Below, in pieces: positions 49,837 to 56,869 of a stretch of 64,000 nucleotides of DNA (within the stretch, counting starts at the first letter, position 1; each line of letters begins with the position of its first letter). The DNA is from Actinoplanes aureus (GTDB lineage: Bacteria; Actinomycetota; Actinomycetes; Mycobacteriales; Micromonosporaceae): contig NZ_JADQTO010000009.1 in assembly GCF_015704865.1 (NCBI RefSeq), forward strand, positions 1 to 64,000, read 5' to 3'. Below the pieces are notes generated by a model that saw only the letters and a list, made by a program, of their open reading frames with translations, was not told the DNA's origin and did no database searches. The position numbers and the translations under genes were made by a program.

Positions 49837-50622
49837 TCAGAGCGGCGACGCGAAGTTCTGCGTCCAGTACAGGGTGCCCTTCGCGGACTTCGTCACGCCC
49901 ACCCCGATGTGCTTGTAACCGCAGTTCAGGATGTTGGCCTTGTGCCCGGCACTGTTCATCCAGCCGTCCATGACGGCCGCCGGGGTGGTGTAGCCGGCCG
50001 CGACGTTCTCGGCGACGCCGCCCCAGCGGTAGCCCTCGGCGGTGACCCGGTCACCCATGCTCGCCTCGCCGGGCAGCTGGTGCGACATGGTGTTCTTCTC
50101 CGCCTGCAGGTCGGAGTGCTTCTGCGCAGCCTTGTGCAGGCGCGATTCGCCGGCCAGCGTGCCACAGCCGGCCTTCTTGCGCTCCTGGTTGACCAGCTGG
50201 ATCACCTCGGTGATCACGCCGGAGTCGGCGGTGGACCCGGATCCGCCGGTCTCGCTGGGCTTCGACGTCTTGGTGGTCTTCGTCGGTGCCGGGGACGGGC
50301 GCTTGCTCGGCTTGGTGGAGGTGCGGCTCGGCCGGGGAGCCTTGGTCGCCGTCGGTGAGGGCCGGCTACTCGGGCTGGCTCCGAGGCTCGCGGTCGCGGA
50401 CGGCGCGGGCACTGTCACCGACGGAGCCGCCTCGGGCTCCTGCTCGCTCTCCACCACGGTGTCAGCCGGGGCGCCGTCGGAAGCAGTCGCGGCCAGGCTG
50501 GAGTCCCGGTCTCCGGAGGGTGACTGCGCCGAGGCGATCCCGGCGTAGCCGACACCGATCGCGCCGAGTGCACAGGTGGCGATCAGGGCGTAGCGGAGCC
50601 GCCGGGAGGGAGGGGTGGGCAC
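49837..50622 (-). CDS. Secreted CAP/SCP-domain protein (YkwD-like)
   Basis: A 261-residue protein: signal peptide (RYALIATCALGAIGVGYAGI), a long Pro/Ser/Thr/Lys-rich low-complexity linker (KAPRPSRTSTKPSKRPSPAP and more), and a C-terminal CAP domain of 125 residues. The domain shows VIQLVNQERKKAGCGTL, LHKAAQKHSDLQAEK, MSHQLPGEASMGDRVTAEGY, GVAENVAAGY and MNSAGHKANILNCGYKHIGV, the usual bacterial set. Two cysteines (AGCG and LNCG) match the common disulfide. The role of bacterial CAP proteins is unclear. GTG 50622 follows GAGGTG at 8 nt. A structured leader lies just upstream (50645-50695). Confidence 0.87.
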   Translation of the reverse strand: MPTPPSRRLRYALIATCALGAIGVGYAGIASAQSPSGDRDSSLAATASDGAPADTVVESEQEPEAAPSVTVPAPSATASLGASPSSRPSPTATKAPRPSRTSTKPSKRPSPAPTKTTKTSKPSETGGSGSTADSGVITEVIQLVNQERKKAGCGTLAGESRLHKAAQKHSDLQAEKNTMSHQLPGEASMGDRVTAEGYRWGGVAENVAAGYTTPAAVMDGWMNSAGHKANILNCGYKHIGVGVTKSAKGTLYWTQNFASPL

Positions 50623-50644
50623 GAACTTTCACCTCGATCTTGTG

Positions 50645-50695
50645 GGCACGGACGTATCGCCCGGCTCAGGTAGGGCCGGGACCACTATCCGTGCC
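50645..50695 (-). ncRNA. Structured 5' leader of the CAP gene, candidate cis-regulatory RNA
   Basis: In the minus-strand RNA, GGCACGGA pairs with TCCGTGCC (outer stem, 8 bp perfect), and inside it CCCGGC pairs with GCCGGG (6 bp) around a 9-nt loop (CCTACCTGA). The two stems are separated by 7-nt internal loops TAGTGGT and CGATACG. It ends 22 nt before the GTG start, close to the ribosome binding site. It does not match the riboswitch classes I could recall (see rejected list). Confidence 0.5.
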
Positions 50696-50712
50696 GACAC
50701 CAGAGATCGCGA

Positions 50713-50736
50713 GATCCTAAGGAAGCCTTAAGGATC
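50713..50736. terminator. Hairpin between the metzincin and CAP genes
   Basis: GATCCTAAGG and CCTTAAGGATC pair with one bulged A around a 3-nt loop. It lies about 40 nt beyond the metzincin stop on the minus strand and before the leader of the CAP gene, so it is a likely terminator of the protease operon. Confidence 0.5.
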
Positions 50737-50774
50737 AACTCATGGAAAGATAACGCCGCCGCTCCCCCAGACGA

Positions 50775-51587
50775 TCAGTCGGCGTAGAAGAACTCCGAGT
50801 GGGGTCCTCCGTACACCAGCCGGGCACCCGTACGGTCGAAGGCGGTGAACTGGAGCTGCGGGTCACCGACGCCCTCGGCCACGTAGTGCATCACCGACTT
50901 GGGGTCGTACTCGGTGAGGTCGACGGTGCCCTCCAACGACTCGGGGTTGAAGATCTCCGGCGCCCCGGGCCGGATGTGCTCGTGCCGGAAGCCGAGGGCG
51001 TGGCCGAGTTCGTGGCGCATCACGCCGACCGTCGAGAACGGACCGTTCGGGTCGAAGAAGCCGTCGAACGCCCAGACCACACGCTCGGTGACCGCCTGGT
51101 CGGGGAAGAACGCCATCGCCACCACGCTGCCGCCACCCTGCTGGCGCACCACGGGGAAGGTCACCTCGCCGAACTGCAGGCCCTCGTCGGTGTCCTTGGC
51201 CACCACGTGCTCGAACTCGATGCCACAGATGCTCTGCCAGTCGGCGGTCGCGGAACGCATGCAGCTGACGACCGCCTCGTACTCCTCGTCCCGGGTGAAC
51301 GACGGGCGCCACACCGCGTAGGTCAGCTTCCGGCCGGGGCGCCAGCGCAGGGTCTTCCCGTCCCGTTCGATGCCGAGCAGGCCCTGCTTCTCGGCGTTCG
51401 GGTCGCCGTTCACCGCCTCGGCGATCTCGATGCGGCGTGCGGCGTACGACAGGACGCCGGCCTCGCTGAGGCCGATGTCGCCCTCGACGACGAACTTCTC
51501 GGTCTTGATGCCGAGCGGTTCGCAGACCAGCTGCACCCGCGGCGCCTCGGTCTTGATCTGATCCACCAGTTCGGTTGTCCTGATCAT
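50775..51587 (-). CDS. Metzincin-type zinc metalloprotease, apparently not secreted
   Basis: A 270-residue protein. GVMRHELGHALGFRHEHIRP near residue 195 is the HExxHxxGxxH zinc motif followed by E, as in astacin-like and M10/M12 enzymes; KSVMHYVAEG about 40 residues later supplies the Met-turn. LRWRPGRKLTYAVWRPSF starts the catalytic domain, after a 75-residue N-terminal region (RTTELVDQIKTEAPRVQLVC). No signal peptide is visible, unusual for metzincins, which normally act outside the cell. AAGGAGG lies 5 nt before ATG 51587. Last gene of the operon that starts with STAS at 54679. Confidence 0.82.
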   Translation of the reverse strand: MIRTTELVDQIKTEAPRVQLVCEPLGIKTEKFVVEGDIGLSEAGVLSYAARRIEIAEAVNGDPNAEKQGLLGIERDGKTLRWRPGRKLTYAVWRPSFTRDEEYEAVVSCMRSATADWQSICGIEFEHVVAKDTDEGLQFGEVTFPVVRQQGGGSVVAMAFFPDQAVTERVVWAFDGFFDPNGPFSTVGVMRHELGHALGFRHEHIRPGAPEIFNPESLEGTVDLTEYDPKSVMHYVAEGVGDPQLQFTAFDRTGARLVYGGPHSEFFYAD

Positions 51588-51615
51588 CTTGCCTCCTTGT
51601 CGGGTTCCGGTTCGG

Positions 51616-53034
51616 TCAGGTCAGGCCGAGATGGCGGGCGAAGTCAGCGCCGGCCATCCGGTCCACCAGCCGCAGTTCTCGCTGGATGTCGGGGCCGCCG
51701 AGCGTCGTCTCGCGCTCCATTAGCCTCTCCCGGGTCGCGATCGAGGACCGCGTGCCGACCAGCCGTTGCCCGACGATCTCCTCCGCCAGCAGCTGGTCGA
51801 GTTCGCGGCTCCGGTAGGTGGCGGGGTTCTCCCGATAGGCGTGCATCGAGGCCGCCACCCAGGTACGGACGTCGAACACCACCGGGGCGGACTGCATCCG
51901 GAGCCGCTTGCTCCCGACGAGCCTCGCCTGCTCCTCACGCTCGGCGCCCCACGGCAGTACCTCCGCCAGACGCCGGCCACCGAGGGCGAGCCAGCGGCGG
52001 TCCATCAGTGCCGCTGCGACGATGGGGACGTCATCGGCGTACGTCTTGGACGGTCCTTCGATCTGGCCGTAGGTCTCGGTCCACTCAGCCGGCGCCGGCG
52101 TCTGGACATGGTCGAGGAATCGCCGGCACAGGGCGACGCGCAGCATGCGCGTCGGATACCGCCCCGGCTTCTCCACGTTGATCGGCTCGAGCCGGACCTC
52201 GTCGCGTGCGTCCGCCAGCTCGACGGTCAGGCTCTCCAGGAACGCGCTGCCGGTGGCCAGCACGCCGATCACATCGGCGAAGATCTCGTCGCGCCAGGCC
52301 GACCAGACCTTCTTCCGTACGCCGCCGGCGTCCTTCTCGAAGGCCGCTTCCCTGATCGCGGTCGCCGCCTCGCCGACCAGGCGCAGATCCTCCGCGATGA
52401 CGTGCCCGACCTCGTGGCCGATCAGGCAGGTCTCGGGCATGCGGTTCGCGATGTCCCACGGCATCCCGATGACCGGCACCGGCAGCTGTTGCAGGGCGGC
52501 CTCGAACACCTGGAGATCCTTCGCGTCGAGGCCGGGTGGATGCAGGGTCTTCGTACGGGCCTGGGCGAACGGTGTGCGGTCGGTGCTGTAGAAGACGAGC
52601 GGGGGTTCCCGGACTTCGGTGGCGGACACCCCATGCGCGGCGGAACCGGTGGCGGCGTTCAGGAACGGCTGGTAGCAGGCCCAGGCCAGGTCGTCGGCCG
52701 CACCGAGGTGTGCGGTGAACGCCGCGGTGTCCCGCTGACTGAGTTTGTCCCGGAAGAAGTCCCACACCAGGTGGACGCTGCCGACACCGCGCCGCAGCTT
52801 CGGCAGATCGTCCACCGTGCCGGCGAACGGCGGCTCGGTCGCACGGGCGACCGGTGTGCCCTGCACGATGGCCTCGAGCATGCCGCTGAGGTAGTCGCTC
52901 AGGCGCAACACCTGGGTGTGGTGCTGGGGCAGGTCGCCCTGCTTCGCCGTACGCCGGAGCCATCGCTGGAGGTCGGTGTCGAAGCCGGCCGCCCTGGCCC
53001 GCAGCCGCTGGATCGAATCGTCGAAGAGGCTCAT
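51616..53034 (-). CDS. HExxH metallopeptidase-like protein
   Basis: A 472-residue soluble protein. TCLIGHEVGHVIAEDLRLVG near residue 195 has the zinc-binding HExxH; about 40 residues later WSAWRDEIFADVIGVLATGS supplies an acidic set that could hold the third ligand, as in gluzincins. The N-terminal half is helical (DLQRWLRRTAKQGDLPQHHT), and the C-terminal part has LLAEEIVGQRLVGTRSSIAT. I know no named family. ATG 53034 overlaps the stop of the upstream small gene as TGATG. The metzincin gene follows 28 nt downstream, so two metallopeptidases are produced together. Confidence 0.65.
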   Translation of the reverse strand: MSLFDDSIQRLRARAAGFDTDLQRWLRRTAKQGDLPQHHTQVLRLSDYLSGMLEAIVQGTPVARATEPPFAGTVDDLPKLRRGVGSVHLVWDFFRDKLSQRDTAAFTAHLGAADDLAWACYQPFLNAATGSAAHGVSATEVREPPLVFYSTDRTPFAQARTKTLHPPGLDAKDLQVFEAALQQLPVPVIGMPWDIANRMPETCLIGHEVGHVIAEDLRLVGEAATAIREAAFEKDAGGVRKKVWSAWRDEIFADVIGVLATGSAFLESLTVELADARDEVRLEPINVEKPGRYPTRMLRVALCRRFLDHVQTPAPAEWTETYGQIEGPSKTYADDVPIVAAALMDRRWLALGGRRLAEVLPWGAEREEQARLVGSKRLRMQSAPVVFDVRTWVAASMHAYRENPATYRSRELDQLLAEEIVGQRLVGTRSSIATRERLMERETTLGGPDIQRELRLVDRMAGADFARHLGLT

Positions 53035-53246
53035 CACGCCCTCCCCAGTTGGTAGCGCCGGTCTGGACGGTTGGTGCTGACCGCGATGGCGTCCCGCCAC
53101 CTTGATCGGTCGAACTGCAGGTCGCCGGCGATCTCGGCCAGCGTTCTTCCGTACCGGAGATGCTCGATCAGCCGCCGCAGCCGGGCCGCACCGCCGGCCG
53201 GCTCGTCGCCGGCCTTCCACACCGAGAGGACGTAATCGGCCATCAT
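53034..53246 (-). CDS. Small protein coupled to the HExxH peptidase
   Basis: About 70 residues (MADYVLSVWKAGDEPAGGAA, RLRRLIEHLRYGRTLAEIAG, DLQFDRSRWRDAIAVSTNRP). GAGG lies 6 nt upstream of ATG 53246; a second ATG follows at once. Its TGA overlaps the peptidase ATG (TGATG), so the peptidase is translated by coupling. It is basic and helical with a helix-turn-helix-like stretch (LAEIAGDLQFDRSRW), and could be a DNA-binding or adaptor protein. No family is known to me. Confidence 0.5.
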   Translation of the reverse strand: MMADYVLSVWKAGDEPAGGAARLRRLIEHLRYGRTLAEIAGDLQFDRSRWRDAIAVSTNRPDRRYQLGRA

Positions 53247-53330
53247 GCCGCCTCGCAATCGTCCGCCACTCGAAACTAGAGCCGGCGCGGAGGCGATAAA
53301 TACCTACAACCCGACGGAATGCCGGTCGGA

Positions 53331-54326
53331 TCATCCAAACCCGAGTACTGGAACGTCCACACACACGTCGGGAAGCCCCGCCGACGGCCACGCGACCAGC
53401 AGGGTGAGGACGTCGCCGGCCGGCCTGCTCAAGACGAACTCGGCCGTGGCGCGGTACGCCCGGTCGTCGCCGCCGAACGAGCAGGTGTGCGGCTCGACCC
53501 AGACCGCGTCGCGGTCGTGCACCGCCGCGATGGCCGCACCCGGGCCGCGTGTGCGCAGATACCCGGGATCCGGGACGCTGGGCGGGGGCCGGGACGGCGG
53601 GTAGTCGCCGGCCATCGCGGCCCGCGCTCGTTCCTCGCCGGCCACGCTGAGGATCTCCACCGACAGCGCCGTACCGACGGCGGTGAGGCGGGTGAGCACG
53701 ACGGCGGCGTCACCATCACGGCTCAGGACCCGCGGCGCCGCGACGATCCGCCCCGCCTCGATGGCCGGCTCGTCGACGTCGAGACCGCCGACCCGGTGGC
53801 GCAGCGGATCCGGGGGACGCCCCACCCGCAGCGGCGCGTCCCAGATCGAGATGGTGTCGCGTTCGACAGTCGCTCGATCCGGCAGCGACAGGTCGACCAC
53901 GGTCTCCGGAAACCCGATCTCCGGCCACGCGAACACGACCGGCACGTGGTCGAACAACGGCGGAAGGGCGAGCACGGTACGCAGACTCGGCCCGTGGGTG
54001 CCCTCGAAGTGGTCACCGCTGCTCGACGACCACGAGCCGAACTCCCAGTGCGCCCGCCCGCTCTGATCCAGCCATCCGACCCGCAGGTCGATGCCCTCGT
54101 CATACGGCGGCAGGAGCCGGCGCGGGGCCGCCGGTGGCCCGGTACGCCCGGCGCGGATGTCCGCCTGCCGTTCGCTTGCGTCGCGCCGGTCCAATGGACG
54201 GCGCGCCAGCAGGTCGAGCTCCAGCCCGGTGGGCCGGGAGATCGCGTGCACGATGCCGACGGTCAGCTCCGGTCGCTCCACGATCAGACCCGCGTCGTGC
54301 GCCGGCACGCCCAGCGTCTCCGTCAT
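53331..54326 (-). CDS. Hypothetical protein with an internal domain duplication
   Basis: A 331-residue soluble protein without signal peptide. Two halves look alike: VPVVFAWPEIGFPETVVDLS near residue 140 and LTLLVAWPSAGLPDVCVDVP near residue 315 share (V/L)xAWPxxGxP(E/D)xxVD, each following a segment of alternating strands. This suggests two copies of a beta-sandwich of about 140 residues, the second shorter. No catalytic motif is visible. ATG 54326 overlaps the STAS stop (ATGA), so it is translated with that antagonist protein and is a candidate partner. Confidence 0.55.
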   Translation of the reverse strand: MTETLGVPAHDAGLIVERPELTVGIVHAISRPTGLELDLLARRPLDRRDASERQADIRAGRTGPPAAPRRLLPPYDEGIDLRVGWLDQSGRAHWEFGSWSSSSGDHFEGTHGPSLRTVLALPPLFDHVPVVFAWPEIGFPETVVDLSLPDRATVERDTISIWDAPLRVGRPPDPLRHRVGGLDVDEPAIEAGRIVAAPRVLSRDGDAAVVLTRLTAVGTALSVEILSVAGEERARAAMAGDYPPSRPPPSVPDPGYLRTRGPGAAIAAVHDRDAVWVEPHTCSFGGDDRAYRATAEFVLSRPAGDVLTLLVAWPSAGLPDVCVDVPVLGFG

Positions 54327-54679
54327 CGATCTTCGCCGCGGGCCGGGTCCAGCGGCTGACGGTATCCGAGCAGATCGAAGATCAGGGCCACGGCGGGGCT
54401 GACGCCGACCACCGTGATCCGGTGACCGGACCGCACCGCCAGCTCATGCGTCCTGAGCACGGCACGGGCGCCGGCGCAGTCGATGAAGTCGACCGCGCCC
54501 AGGTCCATTTCGATGGGACCGGGCAGGGCCGGAAGCGACTTCTCGAACTGCTCGAGGAAATCCGGCGCGCCGACCAGATCCAGATCACCGCTCACCGTCA
54601 GCCGGGCAGCGGCCTGTTCGCCCGCCGGCGTGACGGACAGCTCCGGACTCCGAGCCGCTGGTTCCCAGGGCAGGTCCAT
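54323..54679 (-). CDS. STAS-domain protein lacking the phosphorylatable serine
   Basis: A 118-residue STAS domain (LTVSGDLDLVGAPDFLEQFE, IEMDLGAVDFIDCAGARAVL, HRITVVGVSPAVALIFDLLG). Classical anti-sigma-factor antagonists have DSSG with the phosphorylated serine; here it reads DCAG. So phosphorylation by a HATPase kinase is not expected at this place, and the protein may be always active or serve another STAS role. It heads the operon that continues with the duplicated-domain protein and the peptidases. It is divergent from the STAS-HATPase fusion gene. Confidence 0.82.
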   Translation of the reverse strand: MDLPWEPAARSPELSVTPAGEQAAARLTVSGDLDLVGAPDFLEQFEKSLPALPGPIEMDLGAVDFIDCAGARAVLRTHELAVRSGHRITVVGVSPAVALIFDLLGYRQPLDPARGEDR

Positions 54680-54754
54680 TGATCCTTCTCAACTCAGCCA
54701 GTCCTTCACGATACGCGCGGGTTGCCTCTATTCAGCGATACGGTCCGAGATCCG

Positions 54755-54778
54755 GTTTCCCGAGCCCGGGTGGGGTAC
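54755..54778 (+). promoter_or_regulatory. Possible SigB/SigF-type promoter of the STAS-HATPase gene
   Basis: GTTT (54755-54758), 14 nt, GGGTAC (54773-54778) fits the GTTT-N14-16-GGGTA(T/C) consensus of actinobacterial SigB/SigF-group factors, 39 nt before ATG 54818. A sigma factor of this group is encoded at 61525. Confidence 0.5.
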
Positions 54779-54817
54779 CTACCCTCATATCGAGCATCGC
54801 CGAACAAAGGCATTCGG

Positions 54818-55579
54818 ATGGAACATCCCGTGCGGGTCGACGTCACAGCGCAGGACACGGTCCGAGTCGTCCTCACCGGATCGGTGATTCTGGTACGGCA
54901 CGACGAAGTCCTCCTGCTTGTCGATCGGGCGATGAAAACCGAGCCGTGCACGCGGATGTCCGTCGACCTGAGCAACGTCACGTCGCTGGACTCGTCCGGC
55001 GTCGCCCTGTTGCTCCTCCTGCGTCGTCGTGCTCTTCGAGCCGGCGCGACGTTCCACCTGCACGGGACCCGTCATGATGTGCGACAGCATCTGCAGATGG
55101 CCGGCCTGACCATGTTGCTCGGACTGACCGCGCCCGCCACCGACGCGGCCGTACCCGCGCACGGCGGCGCCGACGGCCGGGTCACGGCCGAGGTCGAAGT
55201 CCTCGACCAGCCGTTCGGACTGGACGACATCAGAATCGTGCGGCACCGCCTGTCCAGGTACGGCGTCAGTTCCGGCATGTCCGAGATGGACCAGTACAAG
55301 CTGCTGCTCGCCGCGACCGAGGTGATGGCCAACTCGGTGCGGCACGGCGGTGGCCGGGGACACATCCGGGTCACCAGCCGTGGCGACCACCTGATCCTCG
55401 AGATCAGCGACCACGGCCCCGGCATCCCCCGCCGCTATCTGGAGGACCGCCCGCGGCCCCGGCCCGGCCGGATCGGCCTGGCCGGTCTGTGGCTCGTTCG
55501 CCGGATCTGCGATCGGGTGGACATCGACACCGGAGCGGGGGGAACGATCGTGCGGCTGACCGTCGCCGCACCGCGCTGA
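54818..55579 (+). CDS. Fused STAS antagonist and HATPase anti-sigma kinase-like protein
   Basis: A 253-residue protein with two partner-switch domains in one chain. Residues 1-105 are STAS, with MSVDLSNVTSLDSSGVALLL holding the phosphorylatable DSSG. Residues 125-253 are an RsbW-like HATPase: LLLAATEVMANSVRHGGGRG (N box), LEISDHGPGIPRRY (G1 box), RIGLAGLWLVRRICDRVDID (G2 region). In standard systems these are separate proteins that bind each other. A fused pair would regulate itself or lock a partner. ATG 54818 has AAAGG upstream. The SpoIIE phosphatase gene follows 5 nt after the stop. Confidence 0.85.
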   Translation: MEHPVRVDVTAQDTVRVVLTGSVILVRHDEVLLLVDRAMKTEPCTRMSVDLSNVTSLDSSGVALLLLLRRRALRAGATFHLHGTRHDVRQHLQMAGLTMLLGLTAPATDAAVPAHGGADGRVTAEVEVLDQPFGLDDIRIVRHRLSRYGVSSGMSEMDQYKLLLAATEVMANSVRHGGGRGHIRVTSRGDHLILEISDHGPGIPRRYLEDRPRPRPGRIGLAGLWLVRRICDRVDIDTGAGGTIVRLTVAAPR

Positions 55580-55584
55580 ACAGC

Positions 55585-56790
55585 ATGGACGAGCCGCGGG
55601 ACCTGCTCATGACGGCCTACCGGGTGCTGGGCCGGTCACTGAACCTGCACCGCAACGCCGCCATCGCCGTGCGGCTCGCGGTGCCGGCGCTGGCCGGGGC
55701 GGCGGTACTCGTTCTCACCTTCGACCAGCAGGCGCACTGGTGGACACCGGATCGGAAGGGTACGGACGTCCCGGCCGAACTGCCCCGGTGGATGCGGGAC
55801 GTCCTCGCCGAAGCGGACGGCATCCGGGCGCGCCCGCTCCCGGCCGGCCGGTGGCCGCTGCCCGGCGGTACGGAGCACGACGGCCACGGGGTGGTCGTAC
55901 GCCTGTCGTGCGCCTACCAGTGCCAGGGCGTGCTGGTGCTGCTGCGCGGCGCGGATCAGCCGGCCGCCGCCGACGCAGATCTGTCGCTCGCGGCGCGGTT
56001 CGCCGCACCGGTCAGCAACGCTGTGACGGCGGCCCTGCTCTACCGCGACCAGGTTCGACTCGCCGAAATCCTCCGCGCGGCCCTGCTGCCCGCCCCGTTG
56101 CCGTCGGTCGCGGGCATCGAGCTGGCGTCGGCGTACCGGCCGGCACGCGAGGCGCAGCGCATCGGCGGCGACATCCTGCACGTCGAGTCCCTGGACGGCG
56201 AGAGCGCACTGTGTGCTCTGGGCGACGTATGCGGCAAGGGCGTCGAAGCGGCGGTGGCCGGCAACCGGCTGCGCATGTCCCTGCGAGCCCTGCTCCCGGT
56301 CACCAGGCAGCCGCTGGACATGTTGAACCTGCTCAACGAGGCGACCTTCGATCCCGAGGGCGCGGACGTGACACAGTTCGCCACGCTGCTCATCGGCGTC
56401 GTGCGGGTGTTGCCGCACGGTGGCGCTCTCGTACGGCTGGCCGCGGGCGGTCACCCACCCCCTCTGGTGGTGAGGCACACCGGCGTGGTGCGAGCGCAGC
56501 AGATCGGCGGCATGATGCTCGGAGCCGACCGTCCGGCGCGGTTCGCCGAGGCCGTGATCCGGCTCGCGCCGGGCGAGAGTTGCGTGCTCTACACCGACGG
56601 TGTGATCGACGCCGAAGGCGGCCCGCGCGGAACGGCGTTCGGTCAGCAGCGGCTCGTCGCGCTGCTCACCGAGTACGCCGGCAGGCCGGCCGCGGTGGTG
56701 GCGGAACGGATCGAGCAGTCCACGAGCGACTGGCTGCACGGAGCCGATCACGACGACATCGCGGTGCTGGTGGTACGAGCATCCTCGTGA
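55585..56790 (+). CDS. GAF-like/SpoIIE (PP2C-type) phosphatase
   Basis: A 401-residue protein. The N-terminal 150 residues have a GAF-like layout (LHRNAAIAVRLAVPALAGAA to LSLAARFAAPVSNAVTAALL). The C-terminal part is a SpoIIE/RsbU PP2C domain: ILRAALLPAPLPSVAGIELA, EAQRIGGDILHVESLDGESA with a metal-binding aspartate, LCALGDVCGKGVEAAVAGNR, LAAGGHPPPLVV, CVLYTDGVIDAEGGPRGTAF and HDDIAVLVVR. It removes phosphate from a phospho-STAS antagonist. ATG 55585 lies 5 nt after the STAS-HATPase stop, so kinase, antagonist and phosphatase are encoded in two adjacent genes. Confidence 0.9.
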   Translation: MDEPRDLLMTAYRVLGRSLNLHRNAAIAVRLAVPALAGAAVLVLTFDQQAHWWTPDRKGTDVPAELPRWMRDVLAEADGIRARPLPAGRWPLPGGTEHDGHGVVVRLSCAYQCQGVLVLLRGADQPAAADADLSLAARFAAPVSNAVTAALLYRDQVRLAEILRAALLPAPLPSVAGIELASAYRPAREAQRIGGDILHVESLDGESALCALGDVCGKGVEAAVAGNRLRMSLRALLPVTRQPLDMLNLLNEATFDPEGADVTQFATLLIGVVRVLPHGGALVRLAAGGHPPPLVVRHTGVVRAQQIGGMMLGADRPARFAEAVIRLAPGESCVLYTDGVIDAEGGPRGTAFGQQRLVALLTEYAGRPAAVVAERIEQSTSDWLHGADHDDIAVLVVRASS

Positions 56791-56825
56791 GCACCGGCTG
56801 ACCACATCGACGATCTTCGGTATGG

Positions 56826-56839
56826 TGGGAGCGCTCCCG
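56826..56839. promoter_or_regulatory. CebR-type operator upstream of the CE4-CE2 gene
   Basis: TGGGAGCGCTCCCG matches the CebR box at 13 of 14 positions and differs from the site at 24975-24988 only in the last base. It is 30 nt upstream of ATG 56870. This places the gene in the same putative cellulose-response regulon as the Cip1-like gene. Confidence 0.75.
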
Positions 56840-56869
56840 GCCTGCCCGCTCCGCTCACCAGGGGTGTCG

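Noticed and set aside
50645..50695. Known c-di-AMP (ydaO), c-di-GMP, cobalamin or other riboswitch
   Set aside because: The element is too short, and the conserved motifs of those classes that I remember are absent. I therefore report it only as an unassigned structured leader.
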